This document shows positions 1 to 11,800 of a DNA stretch of 64,000 bases, in pieces. The stretch spans positions 7,138,001-7,202,000 of the forward strand of contig NC_058339.1 of the NCBI RefSeq assembly GCF_905475395.1, written 5' to 3'. Made by a program: the position numbers and the translations under genes. Each line of letters begins with the position of its first letter. The first letter of the stretch is position 1. The notes beneath the pieces are model-generated. The model saw only the letters and a list, made by a program, of their open reading frames with translations, did not search any database and was not told the origin of the DNA. This stretch comes from Chrysoperla carnea. Taxonomy: Eukaryota; Arthropoda; Insecta; Neuroptera; Chrysopidae.

Positions 1-640
1 TGTGATGTCATAGCGGTATGAGTCATAGATTATCAGTTAGTTCAGTGTAGACAGCTGGGTACACTGAATATATACATAGATAATAAGTATTTATATTTAT
101 TATAATCAAATGTCTATGAATATATCTGTCAAACTTATCTGTGTTATTTTGTATAGTGATACCCATATTACATCAAATTGGATGCCCGCGTTTTTGATAG
201 TTTAAAATTTAAGTTTTTGGCAAGAAAGCGTGTATATTTTTCCGAAATAAATTTTTGGTGGTTTTTTATTAGCAAAATCATTATTTTGAAGTACTTTTTC
301 AAAAATAGTGGAATATCCTATTACCAGTTATTTATTAAGTTTTACCTCTGCTTTTTATCCGAGTAGTAAAAAAGAGCCTTCGGATTTTAAGCATTTTATT
401 AGATTTTTTTTTTATTCTGAAGATATCATGATCGCAGAAAATTTACTCAAATGACAATTGGCAACAGGTATAAGTACATCGAAAATGTGAATATTCAATA
501 GAAAGATATTAGAATTTTGAAACACTCAAATGTTTTCCAAAAAAACACACACCGCGATCTGCATATAGAGGTAAAAAGAGATAGCTAGCTTATTTCTACG
601 ATATCTACGATTATAGTGCAACTAACTGAACGCAAACGCA
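1..640. other. Upstream sequence, no gene seen
   Basis: AT-rich sequence upstream of STIP1. The only open frame (178-366) is rich in F, K, I and Y and looks like chance. No transposon or RNA gene was recognised. It probably holds distal promoter sequence of the STIP1 gene. Confidence 0.5.
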
Positions 641-653
641 ATGAGACATTTGT

Positions 654-666
654 TTCCAGAAAGTTC
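654..666 (+). promoter_or_regulatory. Perfect three-unit heat-shock element
   Basis: The sequence TTCCAGAAAGTTC has three alternating pentamer cores (TTC, GAA, TTC) with exact 2-nt spacing, which is the HSF trimer site. It lies 122 bp upstream of the STIP1 start codon. STIP1/Hop is a known heat-inducible co-chaperone gene, so the site fits its context. I see no convincing TATA box beside it. Confidence 0.75.
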
Positions 667-787
667 AAGTAATTGTTCTGTGTTTCTTGTCGGTGTCCGG
701 TGTTTTAAAAAAAAATATAGTTTCGTTATTTGTATTCGAAGTGGAGTTTATTAAATTTATCTGTTTTAAATTTATTATAATACTGTA

Positions 788-3700
788 ATGGCACAAGTAA
801 GTTTAATCATCTATCTTTGAAGTTTTTTTTTTTTTATAAATCTTTTTCAATTTTTCTACATGCGGTTTTTTGCAATATTATGAATTCTTGTGCGCCAAGT
901 TTTTTTTTTTAAATAGATTTTGCTAGATTTAAAAAAATAACTCAAAATAATCCTACGATTATTTTATATTATGTTCATTTTTCGAGATATGAGATGCTAA
1001 AAATCAACTTAAAATGAATTCGTACTTGAGGAAAATTAGACAGCTGAATTTATTTAAAATCGAAGAAATAAAAATAAAATAAAAACTCAATAACACAATT
1101 ATTTTTTAGACATTAAAAACTGTAGTTTCAAAAATTAATTAGTGTAATAAATAGACATTACTTATTTTAACGTAATTAATACATTATGTGGCTGTAACAG
1201 GTGTGTTCCTTCAAAGGACATGTTTCCAAAATGAAAACATTACCTAGAATACCTAGATCCGCGATTTTCATTAACAAAATTTTAAATCAATCTATTATGG
1301 GTACTTCGTGGTAATAAGATTAATTTCAACCTTAAAATTTAGAGACTTTAAAAGAAACAAAAAGATCTCGAAACGTGACTTCTGTCGATCGTTCAAATCG
1401 TGAGGCACCCACTTTTCGAGCTTTTTAACCTTTCCAATACGATTTAAACCATTAAAAAAAACCGCATGGGAGGTGACGCCCAGTTCTTCCGCCATCCCAC
1501 GCACTCTTTGTGATGGGCCAGTCTTCACCAGTGTCCTCCAAGAATCGTAATATGTTCTCAGTTTTTAAACAATCGTATTTACTTAAACAAAATTTATTAG
1601 GTTGCTGCTCTGAAAGAACAAGGAAATAGTGCTTTATCAGCAGGTAATTTTGATGAAGCAATTAAACATTACACAGATGCAATCAATTTAGATTCAAGTA
1701 ATCATGTTTTATACTCGAATCGATCTGCTGCATACGCAAAAGCTGGAAAATATGAACTTGCTTTAGCTGATGCTGAAAAAACAGTTGAATTGAAACCAGA
1801 TTGGGCTAAAGGCTATTCAAGAAAAGGTTCTGTACTAGCATATTTAGGTCGTCATTCTGAGGCTGTAGCCGCATACGAAACCGGCTTAAAATACGATCCA
1901 AATAATGTTCAATTAAAAGATGGTTTATCGGAAGTTAAACAACAACAAGCAAAGAATCCATTATACATGTCGAATCCATTCAACATACCAGATTTATTTG
2001 TTAAATTACGTACTGATCCACGAACCAAAGCGTACTTAGATGATCCAGAATATGTTAAATTGTTACAAGAATTACAAAATAATCCATCAAAATTAGGACA
2101 AAAATTACAAGATACAAGAATATTGACGACCCTAAGTGTTTTACTTGATCAAGATACCAGAGTATTAGATACATTAAGTAATTTATTGGGTCAAGAGGGT
2201 GATGAACCTATGGACACAGAAGCACCTTATTCTACACCACCACCACCACCTAAGAAAGCAGAAGAAAAACCAAAACCAGAACCAATGGAAGATGATCTCC
2301 CTGAAAATAAACGATTAGCAAAACGAGAAAAAGAATTAGGAAATGAAGCGTATAAAAAGAAAAATTTTGAAACTGCCTTAGAACATTATCAAAAAGCTGT
2401 AGAACATGATCCAACAGATATTACATACCAAAATAACATTGCAGCGGTTTATTTTGAACAAAAAGAGTATAAAAAATGTATAGAACAATGTGAGAAAGCA
2501 ATTGAAATTGGTCGTGAAAATCGAGCTGATTTTAAATTAATCGCAAAAGCATTTACACGAATTGGTAATGCGTATAAAAAATTAGAAGATTGGCATTCGG
2601 CTAAAACATATTATGAAAAATCTATGTCCGAACATCGAACACCAGAAATTAAAACACTTTTATCACAAATAGAAGCTAAAATTAAAGAAGAAGAAAGAAA
2701 AGCGTATATTGATCCAGTGAAAGCAGAAGAGGAAAAAGAATTAGGTAATTCAATTTCTCTCAATTTCAAATAAACTAGACAATCATTTTTTAGAGTAGAT
2801 TCAATTCAAACAGGATCTTTAACTAAAAATGTACCTTGGATTTTCATCTGATTCATGTGTATATTATATAAGGTGGACCATTTAAATCTATTACAGCTAA
2901 TAGCTTGTTTTGTAGTTAACCAAAACTTATAGCTAAATCTTTTGTATTTTTTTTGTAAAGTTTACAACCAAAAAGTTACATTTTAACCTAGTAAAGCCTG
3001 ATTAAAGCATTTTAACGATTTTAATTAAAAAGTTTATTATTTATTCTACATTTTTCATTAATATCTTTGATAAATTTTTTACAGGTAACGAATTATTCAA
3101 AAAAGGAGACTACGCTACTGCCATTAAACATTACACTGAAGCTATTAAACGTAATCCAGATGAAGCTAAATATTACAGTAACAGAGCAGCTTGTTATACA
3201 AAATTAGCAGCTTTTGATTTAGGTTTGAAAGATTGTGACAAATGTGTGGAATTAGATCCTAAATTTATCAAAGGTTGGATTCGAAAAGGTCATATTCTAC
3301 AGGTAATCATTTATGAAATTGTTTAATATTGCATTTGAAACAGAAGCTCTCAAATTTATTTTCTCTTCTGCTCACTTTGAGCAGAAAAACCTTGCAAGAA
3401 CCTCTTGCCCTCACAAGGGAGCGTTTTCGCCTACTTTGAGAACGATTACTCTAAAACAATTTATATTATTATATTTTAGGGTATGCAACAAAACAGTAAA
3501 GCTTTGACAGCTTTCCAAAAAGCATTAGAATTAGATTCGTCGAATTCAGAAGCTTTAGCTGGTTATCGTGCTTGTATGTCATCTGGATATAATTCTAATG
3601 CTAATGATATTCAACAAGTTCGGGCTCGCGCAATGGCTGATCCTGAAGTACAATCTATTTTACGGGATCCTGCGATGAGATTAATTCTTGAACAAATGCA

Positions 3701-4199
3701 AAACGATCCAAGAGCTTTACAAGAGTAAGTATAATAATCTTAACTGCTAAACAATGAACTGTTTTTGGATGAACAGAGACAACTATAGTTAGAGTATTGA
3801 TGATTGAAGAGCGATATCTATATTATCAAATTTATAAACATTACTTGCACACAATATATTATGTATTTTCATAGTTGCGTGGTATTGTAAAGCTAAAACT
3901 AACACATTATTTGACTATAAAGCATGTATTTAATTTATATGTATGTACCGTTGTACTACCACAAGTACGTTCTTCTCTCCATCTAAGCTTGGCCTTTTTC
4001 AGAATATCCTCTTTCAGAGTAACTTGCCTAAGAATGTATTAGATGAATTAAAATGAAAATTAAACTTAAATTTTAGGTTGAAATGTTTGATTTTGTTGCT
4101 AATTAAATTTTAATTGTAATTTTCAGTCATTTAAAGAATCCTGACATAGCAGCAAAAATTCAAAAATTAATGGAATCTGGATTAATCGCCATTCATTAG
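788..4199 (+). CDS. STIP1: Stress-induced phosphoprotein 1 (Hsp70/Hsp90 organizing protein)
   Basis: Cytosolic co-chaperone that bridges Hsp70 and Hsp90 and hands clients over through TPR domains that grip the C-terminal EEVD tails. Exons by GT/AG and continuous frame: 788-796, 1601-2744, 3085-3302, 3480-3724 and 4127-4199, giving 562 aa, close to the animal family length of 490-545. The first exon codes only MAQ. Visible in order: TPR1 starting with the KEQGNSAL clamp motif (about residues 7-115); the DP1 domain with NPF and PDL motifs (about 130-190); an acidic, Pro-rich linker; TPR2A with [14 protein letters not shown]2B ([10 protein letters not shown]); and DP2 ([14 protein letters not shown]) ending in GLIAIH, the usual family end. 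A heat-shock element lies upstream. Introns carry a mariner fragment (intron 1) and a LINE fragment (intron 4). The gene appears intact. Confidence 0.96.
1295..1528 (-). pseudogene. Mariner transposase fragment in STIP1 intron 1
   Basis: The minus strand encodes [13 protein letters not shown] followed by [15 protein letters not shown] and RQKSRFEI. This matches the second helix-turn-helix and linker of mariner (DD34D) transposases, whose usual text is ELGVSHxTVxxxLxxIGKxxKLxKWVPHEL. Only about 70 residues survive. The catalytic domain is absent and both flanks lose homology, so it is an old, non-functional fragment. Confidence 0.75.
2870..2900. repeat. Possible terminal repeat relic in STIP1 intron 2
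   Basis: The string GGTGGACCATTTAAATC resembles the GGGTGGGCCATCTG string at the left edge of the DD41D element near 38.5 kb. It could be the end of a related MITE. No partner end was found, so this is weak. Confidence 0.25.
3950..4031 (-). repeat. LINE fragment in STIP1 intron 4
   Basis: About 80 bp (CCACAAGTACGTTCTTCTC onward) match 24930-24998 almost base for base. That stretch is the 5' part of the LINE ORF tail coded on the minus strand there. It is a very short remnant with both ends missing, and one of three pieces of this LINE family in the window. Confidence 0.7.
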
Positions 4200-5801
4200 C
4201 ATAATATCTCGCAAGTTAAAACTGCAATCATTCTATTTAGATGTAGTATTTTTGTATTCAGCATCACTTTAAATGAACTTCTATGATAAAATATTAGAAT
4301 GCAACGCAACAACAACAACAACAACGTGTCATGTATTTATTTACAAAACACAAGCAATGCAACGCAACGTTTACAAAACAACCTGACGGGAAATATGATT
4401 GGGAAAACAGTGGATATAACACCAAATTTAAGTATTTTTTTTTTATATATATTTTGTGTTTGTCTTTTATATTCAGTTTTAAAATATTGTTTTTTTGTTT
4501 GTGCATTTTGGAAATTAGCGTTTAAAATAAATAATTAAATGAAAAAAAGCATTGTCAAGCTACATATATTTATAGTAAATCTTGCAATCTTTTAATTAAT
4601 AAATCCAGTATAAAATTATTCATGGCATTTTATTTTTAATTATCCTCTAGATCCTAGCTATATCTATATATTTATGCAGTTTGGCAACCATGTCGTAGTA
4701 GCTCGAGCGTGATCAAAATTTTTTCATATTCTTAAAATTTACAATTTTTAGCATGTAATTAACCCACCATATAATAATCTGACGCTCTCGAGTTAATTCG
4801 CCTATCGCAATTTTGTTTTTACTAATCTGACCGTCTGCCCTACGAGGGTCCCCCCATATTTAGGGCTAATATTTGGTGGAGGTACTTAGGAAGGTCCAAG
4901 GAACCCCTCATATCTTAATCTGACGCGCTCGAGTTACTACACAAATCCCCTTTTGGGCTCCCCTACTATTATATAAATATTTCAATATAAATTCAGGACC
5001 TCATTTTACAATTTTAAAATTAAATAAAGTTTTATTTTTATTGTTTTACGAATTATTTACGAATTATTCTTTAGAAAGATTTTATGCTCGGACCAATCTA
5101 CAACCCACGCAGAACTCGTTACACATTTAAATTTTCCCGCAATTGAGAGTGCGAACAGCCGCAGCCAATCAAAAGCAGGCATATTGCTTGAGGCAATCTA
5201 AAACCATGGATATGGAAATATTAAAATTTAAAACACGAAATATTTCGTTCTATTTGAATTTCCCGCAAATGAGTGCCGCAGCCAATCAAAATTAGGCACA
5301 TTGCTTCTCCCCCCTCAGTGATACATCCCCCTCGTCTAAAGTAGGACTTAATACTACATCCCTACTATAATTACTAGATCCGTGGTATCGAGTAACCCTG
5401 TATAAATGTTTTAAGTTCCTCTAAAATTGAAACTTTAATATACCTTTTTATTTTATTTAAATTAAATATAGTTTATTTGATATTTTAATTAGCTGTATAT
5501 TTTAAAAGATGGTTGATTTTATGAGAAGGTCTATACCATAGACATATATCTTATATGTCTATGTACTCAGTGACATATACCTTATATGTCTATGGTATAT
5601 ACTTAAAGTTTACATCAACCTCATTTGTTATTACTATCAGTGTAGCCAACAAATAAATTGTAAATATTACTATTGTTAGTAATTATTTCCCTATATAGTT
5701 ACATTCTTTATAAGTTTTGGGTTGGCGTCGTGTATTGTTTGTTTATAAAAATAATTCTGTGCTAAAATAATTAAAAATTATGCATAATTAATTAAAATAA
5801 A
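4200..5801. repeat. Intergenic DNA with small direct repeats and a hairpin
   Basis: No gene is seen between STIP1 and the next gene. A TAATCTGACGC..CTCGAGTTA string occurs near 4774 and 4914. A block with TTTCCCGCAA..GCCGCAGCCAATCAAAA occurs near 5131 and 5261 as a diverged direct repeat of about 127 bp. At 5534-5608 ATACCATAGACATATA is mirrored by TATATGTCTATGGTAT, a hairpin of about 70 bp. The same TATATGTCTATGGTA string recurs near 31336. These look like decayed non-autonomous elements. Confidence 0.5.
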
Positions 5802-8800
5802 ATGGATAATTTTAATAATATATTAAGTGAAATTTTAAGTGAACGAAAGATACTTCAATTAAAATCATATTTACCTGATTTTGATTTAAAAAATCTAAAT
5901 ACTTTTGATGATTTATTGAATACAATTACGAACTTGCTGAGTATTACTGACTTGGTACGTTTTTAATTTTAATATTATTTGATTTGATTTCTTCAATTTA
6001 ATACAAGAATTAATTCAATGATAATTTGTTGTTGTTGTTGTGGTTTTTTGTTATAGAAAGATGAAATTCCTTTAAATATAATCAATTACATATTTTGTCA
6101 AATTGAAAGTAAAATTCCACAATCAATATGGGAATCAAAACCATTGGAATTATGCTATATTTTTAAATTAATTCTGAATAAAGTATTATATCTCCTAGGA
6201 TCAAAAAAGAAAGATGTAGATGATAATATACTATGTAACTTAACAAAAGTAAGTAAAATTCTAGTATTATTTAATTTCGAGTAACTTTTCTTAGTAACAT
6301 TTTGTCAACTTATAAAATGGATGGGTAGTTTACTATAAAAGAAAATAGTGATACCAAATTTTTGGCTACCCTGTACATTATTTAGAAGTTTTAAATATTC
6401 CTACATACTTTTCAAAATAAGCAAAATTTTTTATAAAGAATGACTTTTTTTCTTAAAATGCTTAATAAGAAAATTTACAAGTATAGTTACCTCGATCCGG
6501 TGGCACACTGTATACAGGGTGTTCTGTTATTGATAGCAGAAAATTGTACCACTAAATTAAGCTTGTAAAGACAAATGGAAAAGGTCTATACCAAATTTCC
6601 ATTTGAGGCCTGATGCGGAAGATGTGACTATGGGAAAATAGAAAGATTTATGAATTCACAGACCTATCAAATTCATTAAATTAGTAGGTATCAATTTAGA
6701 ATATAGACGGGACTATCATAAAACAATAATCGATTGTAAATTGATTTAATTGGGTAGCGAATATTTAAAAAAAAAATATTTGTTATTATTTATAAAGAAA
6801 ACAAAAATATGATTCACCAATACAATTAGATGTGGGAGGTATCAAATTATATATTATAATAGGTCCAGGATAGGGGGAATAAATTGTGTAATACAGAACA
6901 CAAAATCTTAAACATTGTCTCACTTTTGCAACGTTAACACACAACATACATACTTTGGTTTGTCTCGAAGTAGGTATATGTATCCATAAATTTAGCAAAA
7001 AGGACTGGTCCGTTTTTCTAAATTAATGCTTACGGTATATGATATCGCACGATAGGTTGCGGACAACACTTAATTTACAAAAAAAAGCAGTGTAGGTTTT
7101 AATGGGTTAGTTTTTATAAAAACATAAGTAGCCAAATAGAGTTTTTTTTGTAATAATTTTGCATTTAGAGGCGCCTTCCACTATGATAAAACACATCCTC
7201 TATTTAAGTAGTGTTTTAATTGGTTTCATTCAAAATTTTATTGAACTGTGATTCGATAAAGATATATTAATTTATTTTGTTAATTATCTCGCACAGTAGG
7301 CTTTAAATCCAAAAGTGGAAAATAACTTTTTCCTTCGTCGTTATGAGCTTATTCTGCAGGATGACGATCTGCAGTCAATAACAGAACGCCATGTATATAC
7401 CTATATATATATATATTTTTTTTTTAAGATGTACTTCCAAAAAATGGGAACTTTAATTCAAATAAATTGTGTGTCCGTAATATTAAGCCGTATTGAGAAG
7501 CATAGAAAAAACATTTTATGTATCAAACCACTTTTATATGCCATCAACTCTATCATGCATACCATTCCAGAAAATTATCGAGTGGCATTATACAAACAGC
7601 ATATCAATTTGATGTAAGTTTCTTCTAATTTATTTCATCTAATCTATTCGCACCAAGCGTGAGTTTTATAGCATGCACGGTGCGAATATTTGAAAAAAAA
7701 TTGTTTTTTATATATATTTTTTAGAGAAAAGATTTTGGGTCCATTATTAAAAACCTGTGGTGATTTTGATTTACAAGCTTGTATTTTTGAATTCATATTT
7801 CATGTGAATAAACGAAATTTAAAAGAAAACTATCATATTTGGTTTGATGATTTTACACCAGAAAAATTTCATGAAATTTATATTAAAAATAAAAAAGATG
7901 ATTATTTTGATTTATTTTGTCGGCGAGTATTAAACGAAATTAATAAAATCCATCAACAAGTTATCTCAATATGTTGCGTTAAGGTTCAAATTGGTGCTAT
8001 TCAATTAGACGCTCCACAGGTAAAATAATTTTATCATTTTTTTTACTTTTCTTTTTTATCCTATTAGATTATTTTAGCAAGATTCTAATCGAAGATAGTC
8101 TATAAAGTGTTCGAGAAACTGAATCGTCTGGCACTGAATAACACAGTCAAATTAATCTGGGTACCGGACCACTCTGGCGTTAAAGAGAATAAAGCAGCGG
8201 ACTCGTTGGCACGTCTCTACACTAAGTAAACGTCCCATTTCCATAGCAAGATGTTCCGTAATTTACCAGAATGGTTACCACAAGCTTATCTTGATTACTA
8301 GAACTTTGCGTAGAGCATATGACAGTAAAAATTGCATATAACCACAACTAGACCATTCGACTGTGCTCGTCTAAAACTTACTAGAGCACAATTGAAAAGG
8401 GTGATGGGACTCTTGACAGGACATTATTAATTTAACTACCATCTTTATAACGTGGGAATCTCTGATAATCCCACTTGTAGGGCCTGTATGGAAGACGATG
8501 AAAACTCCATACATGTTAGTTTCACTTGCAGAAATTTGCTGGATGTCAAATTCAGAGTGTTAAAGAGTCCAAAACCTTGGATACATAAATCTTGGGAGAA
8601 ATATCGGCGAAGAAGCTTTGGCTTGCTGCGTGGCGTCTGGTCTCGACAGAATTCTATAGCTTCATCTACTTCAAATAGCATGTCCTACCCGAAAATGTGT
8701 TGCTTTCGGGTGACAGGTTGTTCTCATAGAGGGCATAGCAGACACTTTGGTCTAGGTGCTACAAACCCATTTGCAGTACCCCTCTTGTTTTATTATTATT

Positions 8801-11800
8801 ATTATTAATACACTTGAAGTATCCAAAACTTTCGGAAAAAACATTTCAATTTAAAATCCTAATAATCGCTACAATTAAATGTTTGGTGACGGTTCTAAAT
8901 TATATTTCCGTTTTGCAGATAGGCGATGGTGCCGAAAGCAGTCAATTTTGGATAGATTTTAATATGGGAGCAAAAAGTATTTATATAATGTACGATAGCA
9001 GTTCATTTGGTAATGAAGATGGAAGTTGGGCTTCCTTATCAATACCGAACGACATAGTTACCGAAATCTATTCGAAAAAGTAAGTAATTAATACAATATT
9101 TAGGTAATAATAATATATTTATTAAGATAAGTTAAACTGAAGGTATAGCACATGTTTGCTTTTCTTGCTATCCAATCCCCTTAATTGATAATGAAGGATT
9201 TAGGGAAAAGGGGGGTAGCCGTTTCTCAAAGGTCAGGGTTTCTTTTGACTTCAATCATATTAACATTTGTAAAAAAAAAAGAGATATTCATAAAAAAACT
9301 GATTTTCGCTACCTTGTCCTTGAATATCTAAGGATACGCACGCGTGATCATACGTCACTTAGAGACTATTCCGTTAGATTCCGAGGTGAAACCCTAAGAT
9401 AATTGGAGTGGCTAAAAACTTCTAACACATACTGTGCTTTAATTTAATTAGGTGGCGAAAATATAATCATTCAGAAGAATATGGAAAATCATTGTTAATA
9501 TTTACAAATGGATCTTTAGAAATGAATGAAAATCAACATTTATTTCGTGAATCACATCCTGTTATTTTCATAAGATTTAATCAAACTGAGCAGTATGAAT
9601 ATTTAGAAAAAAACATTTTAAAACAAATGTTTGGTAATCGTTTTAAGGTAAGTTTCTTTGAAATTCTCTTATTTTTATGGTAAAAATTCATTAGTTATCT
9701 AACCAAGCTAGCTTCAGCCACGATAATTCACCCTACGTAAACGCACTCCAAAAAAAAAAAAATACATCCAACGAGAATTCATCCGTAAAATAGTACTTTT
9801 GTGTCGGTATCGTGCTGTTTTGCCTTTAACGGAGTCAAATTAGTACGACTTTACGGAGTTTTTAGTCCTTAATTTTAATCGAGTTACCACAGGTGAATTT
9901 CCTAATCAAAGAATCGTTACGACAAGCCACATCTTGATTACTGAAACTTGTATAACCACAGTTAGGCTACTAGAGCACGGTTGAGAAGGGTGATGGGATT
10001 CTTGACAAGCCACTATTGATTGAACTATCACCTTCATAACATGGGGATCCCTGACCACTACTAGGGTCTGTATGGAGAATGGCGAAATCTCCATACATGT
10101 TATTTGCACTTACAGACACCTGCAGGGCGTCAAATTCAGAATGTCAAATTCAGAGTCCGAAACCTTGGATTCATCAATTTTGGGAGAGATCTCTATGGAG
10201 AGGCTGTGGACTTTCTGCGTGATGTCTAGCCTCGACAAAATCCTGTAGCTTCATTTGATTTTAATAGAATCTCTTACCCAAAGACCTTTCGTCTTCTGAT
10301 AACAGGTTGTTCTAGGGTCTAGGGACCCATTTGCTGTACCCCCTCTTATGTTTTATTATTATTATCACAAGTCTGTGAGTTTTTCGACCCTTGTGATAAC
10401 CCTGTGATTAACATTCATAGTTATTCTACGGGTTGGCTATGTCAGCACGGACCTGTTGTGAGTTTTTTGGCCCTTGCGTTAACCGTGTGATTACTCACTG
10501 AGCCACAGGTTGACCTCTAATGAGATCAAATTAACGCGGATGTGCGTGTTGTTTCTTCCTTGCATTAATCCTATGATAAATTCAACGCTGTGGGGAGAAT
10601 TATCGCACATGCATAATAAATAAATAAATATCTCGTAATTTAAAATGTTTTTATTTTAGAATAAAACATCACTAGTTGAACATAGTCAGGAAACAAATAA
10701 AAATGGTAAGTGCTTACATAAAATCAATTAAAATTCCATGGATAAATTTTTGAATTCATATTTATTTGTTGTGTGTGTCGTCATGGCAGGGACAATAAAA
10801 TCGATGTCAGCGCTTCCAGTGAAAAATTTTGGCGTTAAAGGAGGCTGTTATGACTAGTTTGCAATTCTTTACATGTTAATGTTATAGAAAATGTCAAATT
10901 AAAATTATTGAAAAACACTAATTAATTAAACTTTATGCAATAAAAATTGTGAAAATAAGAAATCAAATTGCACAGCTATTATTTATTTTGTGATTTTTAG
11001 TGAATCTGAAGTACACTAACTAATTTGTCACTAAAAAAGAATAATCGAAATCGGTTGGGGTGATATTGATTAATTCGTCCTCTTGTCGTGCATACTTAAT
11101 GCAAATTTAAGACTTTTATGGTTTTCTCATGGATGCCGTTGTCAGAACTGGACGAAAATGAAATGGGACCACACGGGAAGCACCAGCTTTCAAATAGATA
11201 AAGAATTGTCAAAATCGGTTCACTCAGTCAAAAGTTCTGAGGTAACAGACATTAAAAAAAATACAGTCGAATTGATAACCTCCTTTTTTGTTTGAAGTCG
11301 GTTAATTAATCAGACTTAAACGGTTTAAAACATATCTTTAAGGAATGAATTTATTGATATGAATTCACATTTTTATCCGGAGTCATCATAATAAGTATGA
11401 AACTTGTTTTATTTATAAAAATTTTATGTAATTAGGAAGTATTGCAGTCATCAAATGCAATGAAAATTTGAATGAAAACACCGCCTTTTCATCCGATTCA
11501 TCAATTTCAGAAAATTTTCTCGAACGTGTTAAAAATGCAAAAAAAATTGCACCACGTAAATTGGAAGATACTCCTTATTTAAAAGTACCTTCACTGTCTG
11601 ACATATTCGAAGTAGAATCAAATTCTAATTCTACAAGTGTTGATAAGCTAAAAGATAAAAACGTCAAATTAAATGAAATTTCTTACAATTCAAAAAGTAT
11701 TCAATCATCATCAATAATTGAAAATATTATTAATTCTCATACGAAATTAAATTTAGAAAATCAAGCCAAAAATGAAAATGACGACTATTCTAGAGATTTC

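Noticed and set aside
4294-4538. Overlapping short ORFs around a CAACAACAA run
   Set aside because: They arise from a short CAA repeat and AT-rich STIP1 3' UTR, with no protein-like text.
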